From Pseudomonadota bacterium (GTDB lineage Bacteria > Pseudomonadota > Gammaproteobacteria > Burkholderiales > SG8-39), in assembly GCA_027624175.1 (NCBI GenBank), contig JAQBXT010000007.1:1-59410 (forward strand): a stretch of DNA of 59,410 bases, written 5' to 3'. The position numbers and the translations under genes are program-made. Position 1 is the stretch's first letter, and each line of letters opens with the position of its first letter. Shown in pieces: positions 58,821 to 59,410 of the stretch. The notes under the pieces were generated by a model. That model was given only the letters and a program-made list of their open reading frames with translations, made no database searches and was not told where the DNA came from.

Positions 58821-59410
58821 GTGGCAAAGCTGCTCGAAGTGAAGAATCTGCAGACGCAGTTTCTGACGTCCGCCGGCGTCGTGCGAGCCGTCGACGGCGT
58901 CTCCTACGACATCGACGAAGGCGAGACCGTCGCGCTGGTCGGCGAGTCGGGCTGCGGCAAATCGGTTTCGGCGCTGAGCATCATGCGGCTGGTAGACGAG
59001 CCTGCCGGGCGCATCGTGGCGGGCGAGATCCTGTTCAAGGGACGTGACCTGCTCAAGCTCAGCGAGGCGGAAATGCGCGACGTGCGCGGGCGCGACATCG
59101 CCATGATCTTCCAGGAGCCCATGACTTCGCTCAACCCGGTCCTCACGATCGGGCGCCAGCTCACCGAGGGGCTCGAAATCCATCTCGGCATGGATCCGGC
59201 CGCGGCGAGCGAGCGCGCGGTCGAACTCCTCGGCCTGGTCGGCATCCCGGATCCGGCGCGCCGCCTCGGCCAGTACCCGCACCAGTTCAGCGGCGGCATG
59301 CGCCAGCGCATGATGGTCGCCATGGCGCTCGGCTGCAATCCCGCGCTGATCCTCGCCGACGAGCCCACCACCGCGCTCGACGTCACGATCCAGGCGCAGG
59401 TCCTGGAATT
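58821..59410 (+). CDS. Peptide/nickel-type ABC transporter ATP-binding protein (DppD/OppD-like), 3' end outside window
   Basis: 196 N-terminal residues from GTG 58821, which has a [35 protein letters not shown], Walker [16 protein letters not shown]-loop [17 protein letters not shown], signature [19 protein letters not shown] and Walker [19 protein letters not shown] are the DppD/OppD pattern. It would power uptake of peptides or similar solutes. It is the first gene of an operon that leaves the window. Confidence 0.93.
   Translation, partial: MAKLLEVKNLQTQFLTSAGVVRAVDGVSYDIDEGETVALVGESGCGKSVSALSIMRLVDEPAGRIVAGEILFKGRDLLKLSEAEMRDVRGRDIAMIFQEPMTSLNPVLTIGRQLTEGLEIHLGMDPAAASERAVELLGLVGIPDPARRLGQYPHQFSGGMRQRMMVAMALGCNPALILADEPTTALDVTIQAQVLE

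Overview
The window is a high-GC, densely packed chromosomal segment of a betaproteobacterium, most likely Burkholderiales-like or an uncultured soil or sediment relative. This is inferred from gene order and protein style: ponA opposite a pilM...Q-aroK-aroB-gltB-gltD block, cyaY opposite lptM-lysA, cytochrome c4 opposite engB, and a PA2778/PA2779-type pair. It carries about 58 protein genes or remnants. No rRNA or tRNA gene was recognised.

Layout. 1-3395: 3' part of an aerobic 2-aminobenzoate (anthranilate) CoA pathway, with an aryl-CoA ligase (cut by the window edge), a RidA-like deaminase and a 2-aminobenzoyl-CoA monooxygenase/reductase. 3394-8605: a patchy accessory stretch with a secreted unknown protein that starts inside an inverted repeat, an FkbM methyltransferase remnant, a SleB-type hydrolase, a lipoprotein methyltransferase, a macrodomain protein, a hemolysin III-type membrane protein, a hicBA toxin-antitoxin pair next to an attC-like site, and an AT-richer remnant running into the end of glmS. 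8606-11782: glmU-glmS (UDP-GlcNAc synthesis). 11855-12547: an MgtC-like protein. 12554-20410: aroK-aroB-gltB-gltD. 20492-22422: a decayed type IV pilus operon in which pilM is fused to pilQ by a deletion and pilQ carries an amber codon. 22578-28753: PBP1A, CyaY, LptM, LysA, a NYN/OST-HTH protein, an anti-sigma remnant and cytochrome c4. 28808-30598: engB and hemB, with a candidate small RNA between them on the minus strand. 30595-36095: a VOC protein, an SDR-cutA-dsbD operon, and a plant-type ferredoxin reductase. 35382-40171: a complete branched-chain amino-acid-type ABC importer. 40384-45806: PA2778/PA2779, a DUF924 protein, ilvD, lgt and a double thioredoxin-fold protein. 45808-50631: a GntR-controlled divergon of a D-2-hydroxyacid (glycolate-type) dehydrogenase and a serine-glyoxylate-type aminotransferase. 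50642-57617: a tightly coupled operon of acyl-CoA enzymes with no recognised substrate. 57592-59410: an MFS exporter and the start of a peptide-type ABC ATPase.

The most unusual element is in the engB-hemB spacer. Read on the minus strand, it holds a sigma-E/AlgU-like promoter (GGAACTT, 16 nt, TCTTA), a 5' hairpin, a C/U-rich single-stranded stretch, a second hairpin and a strong intrinsic terminator, in about 104 nt. It converges on engB, as Spot 42 does in enterobacteria, and AlgU-dependent ErsA lies at the corresponding engB locus in Pseudomonas. The second theme is decay: four independent gene remnants (fkbM, pilM-pilQ, the anti-sigma factor, and the glmS-adjacent fragment).
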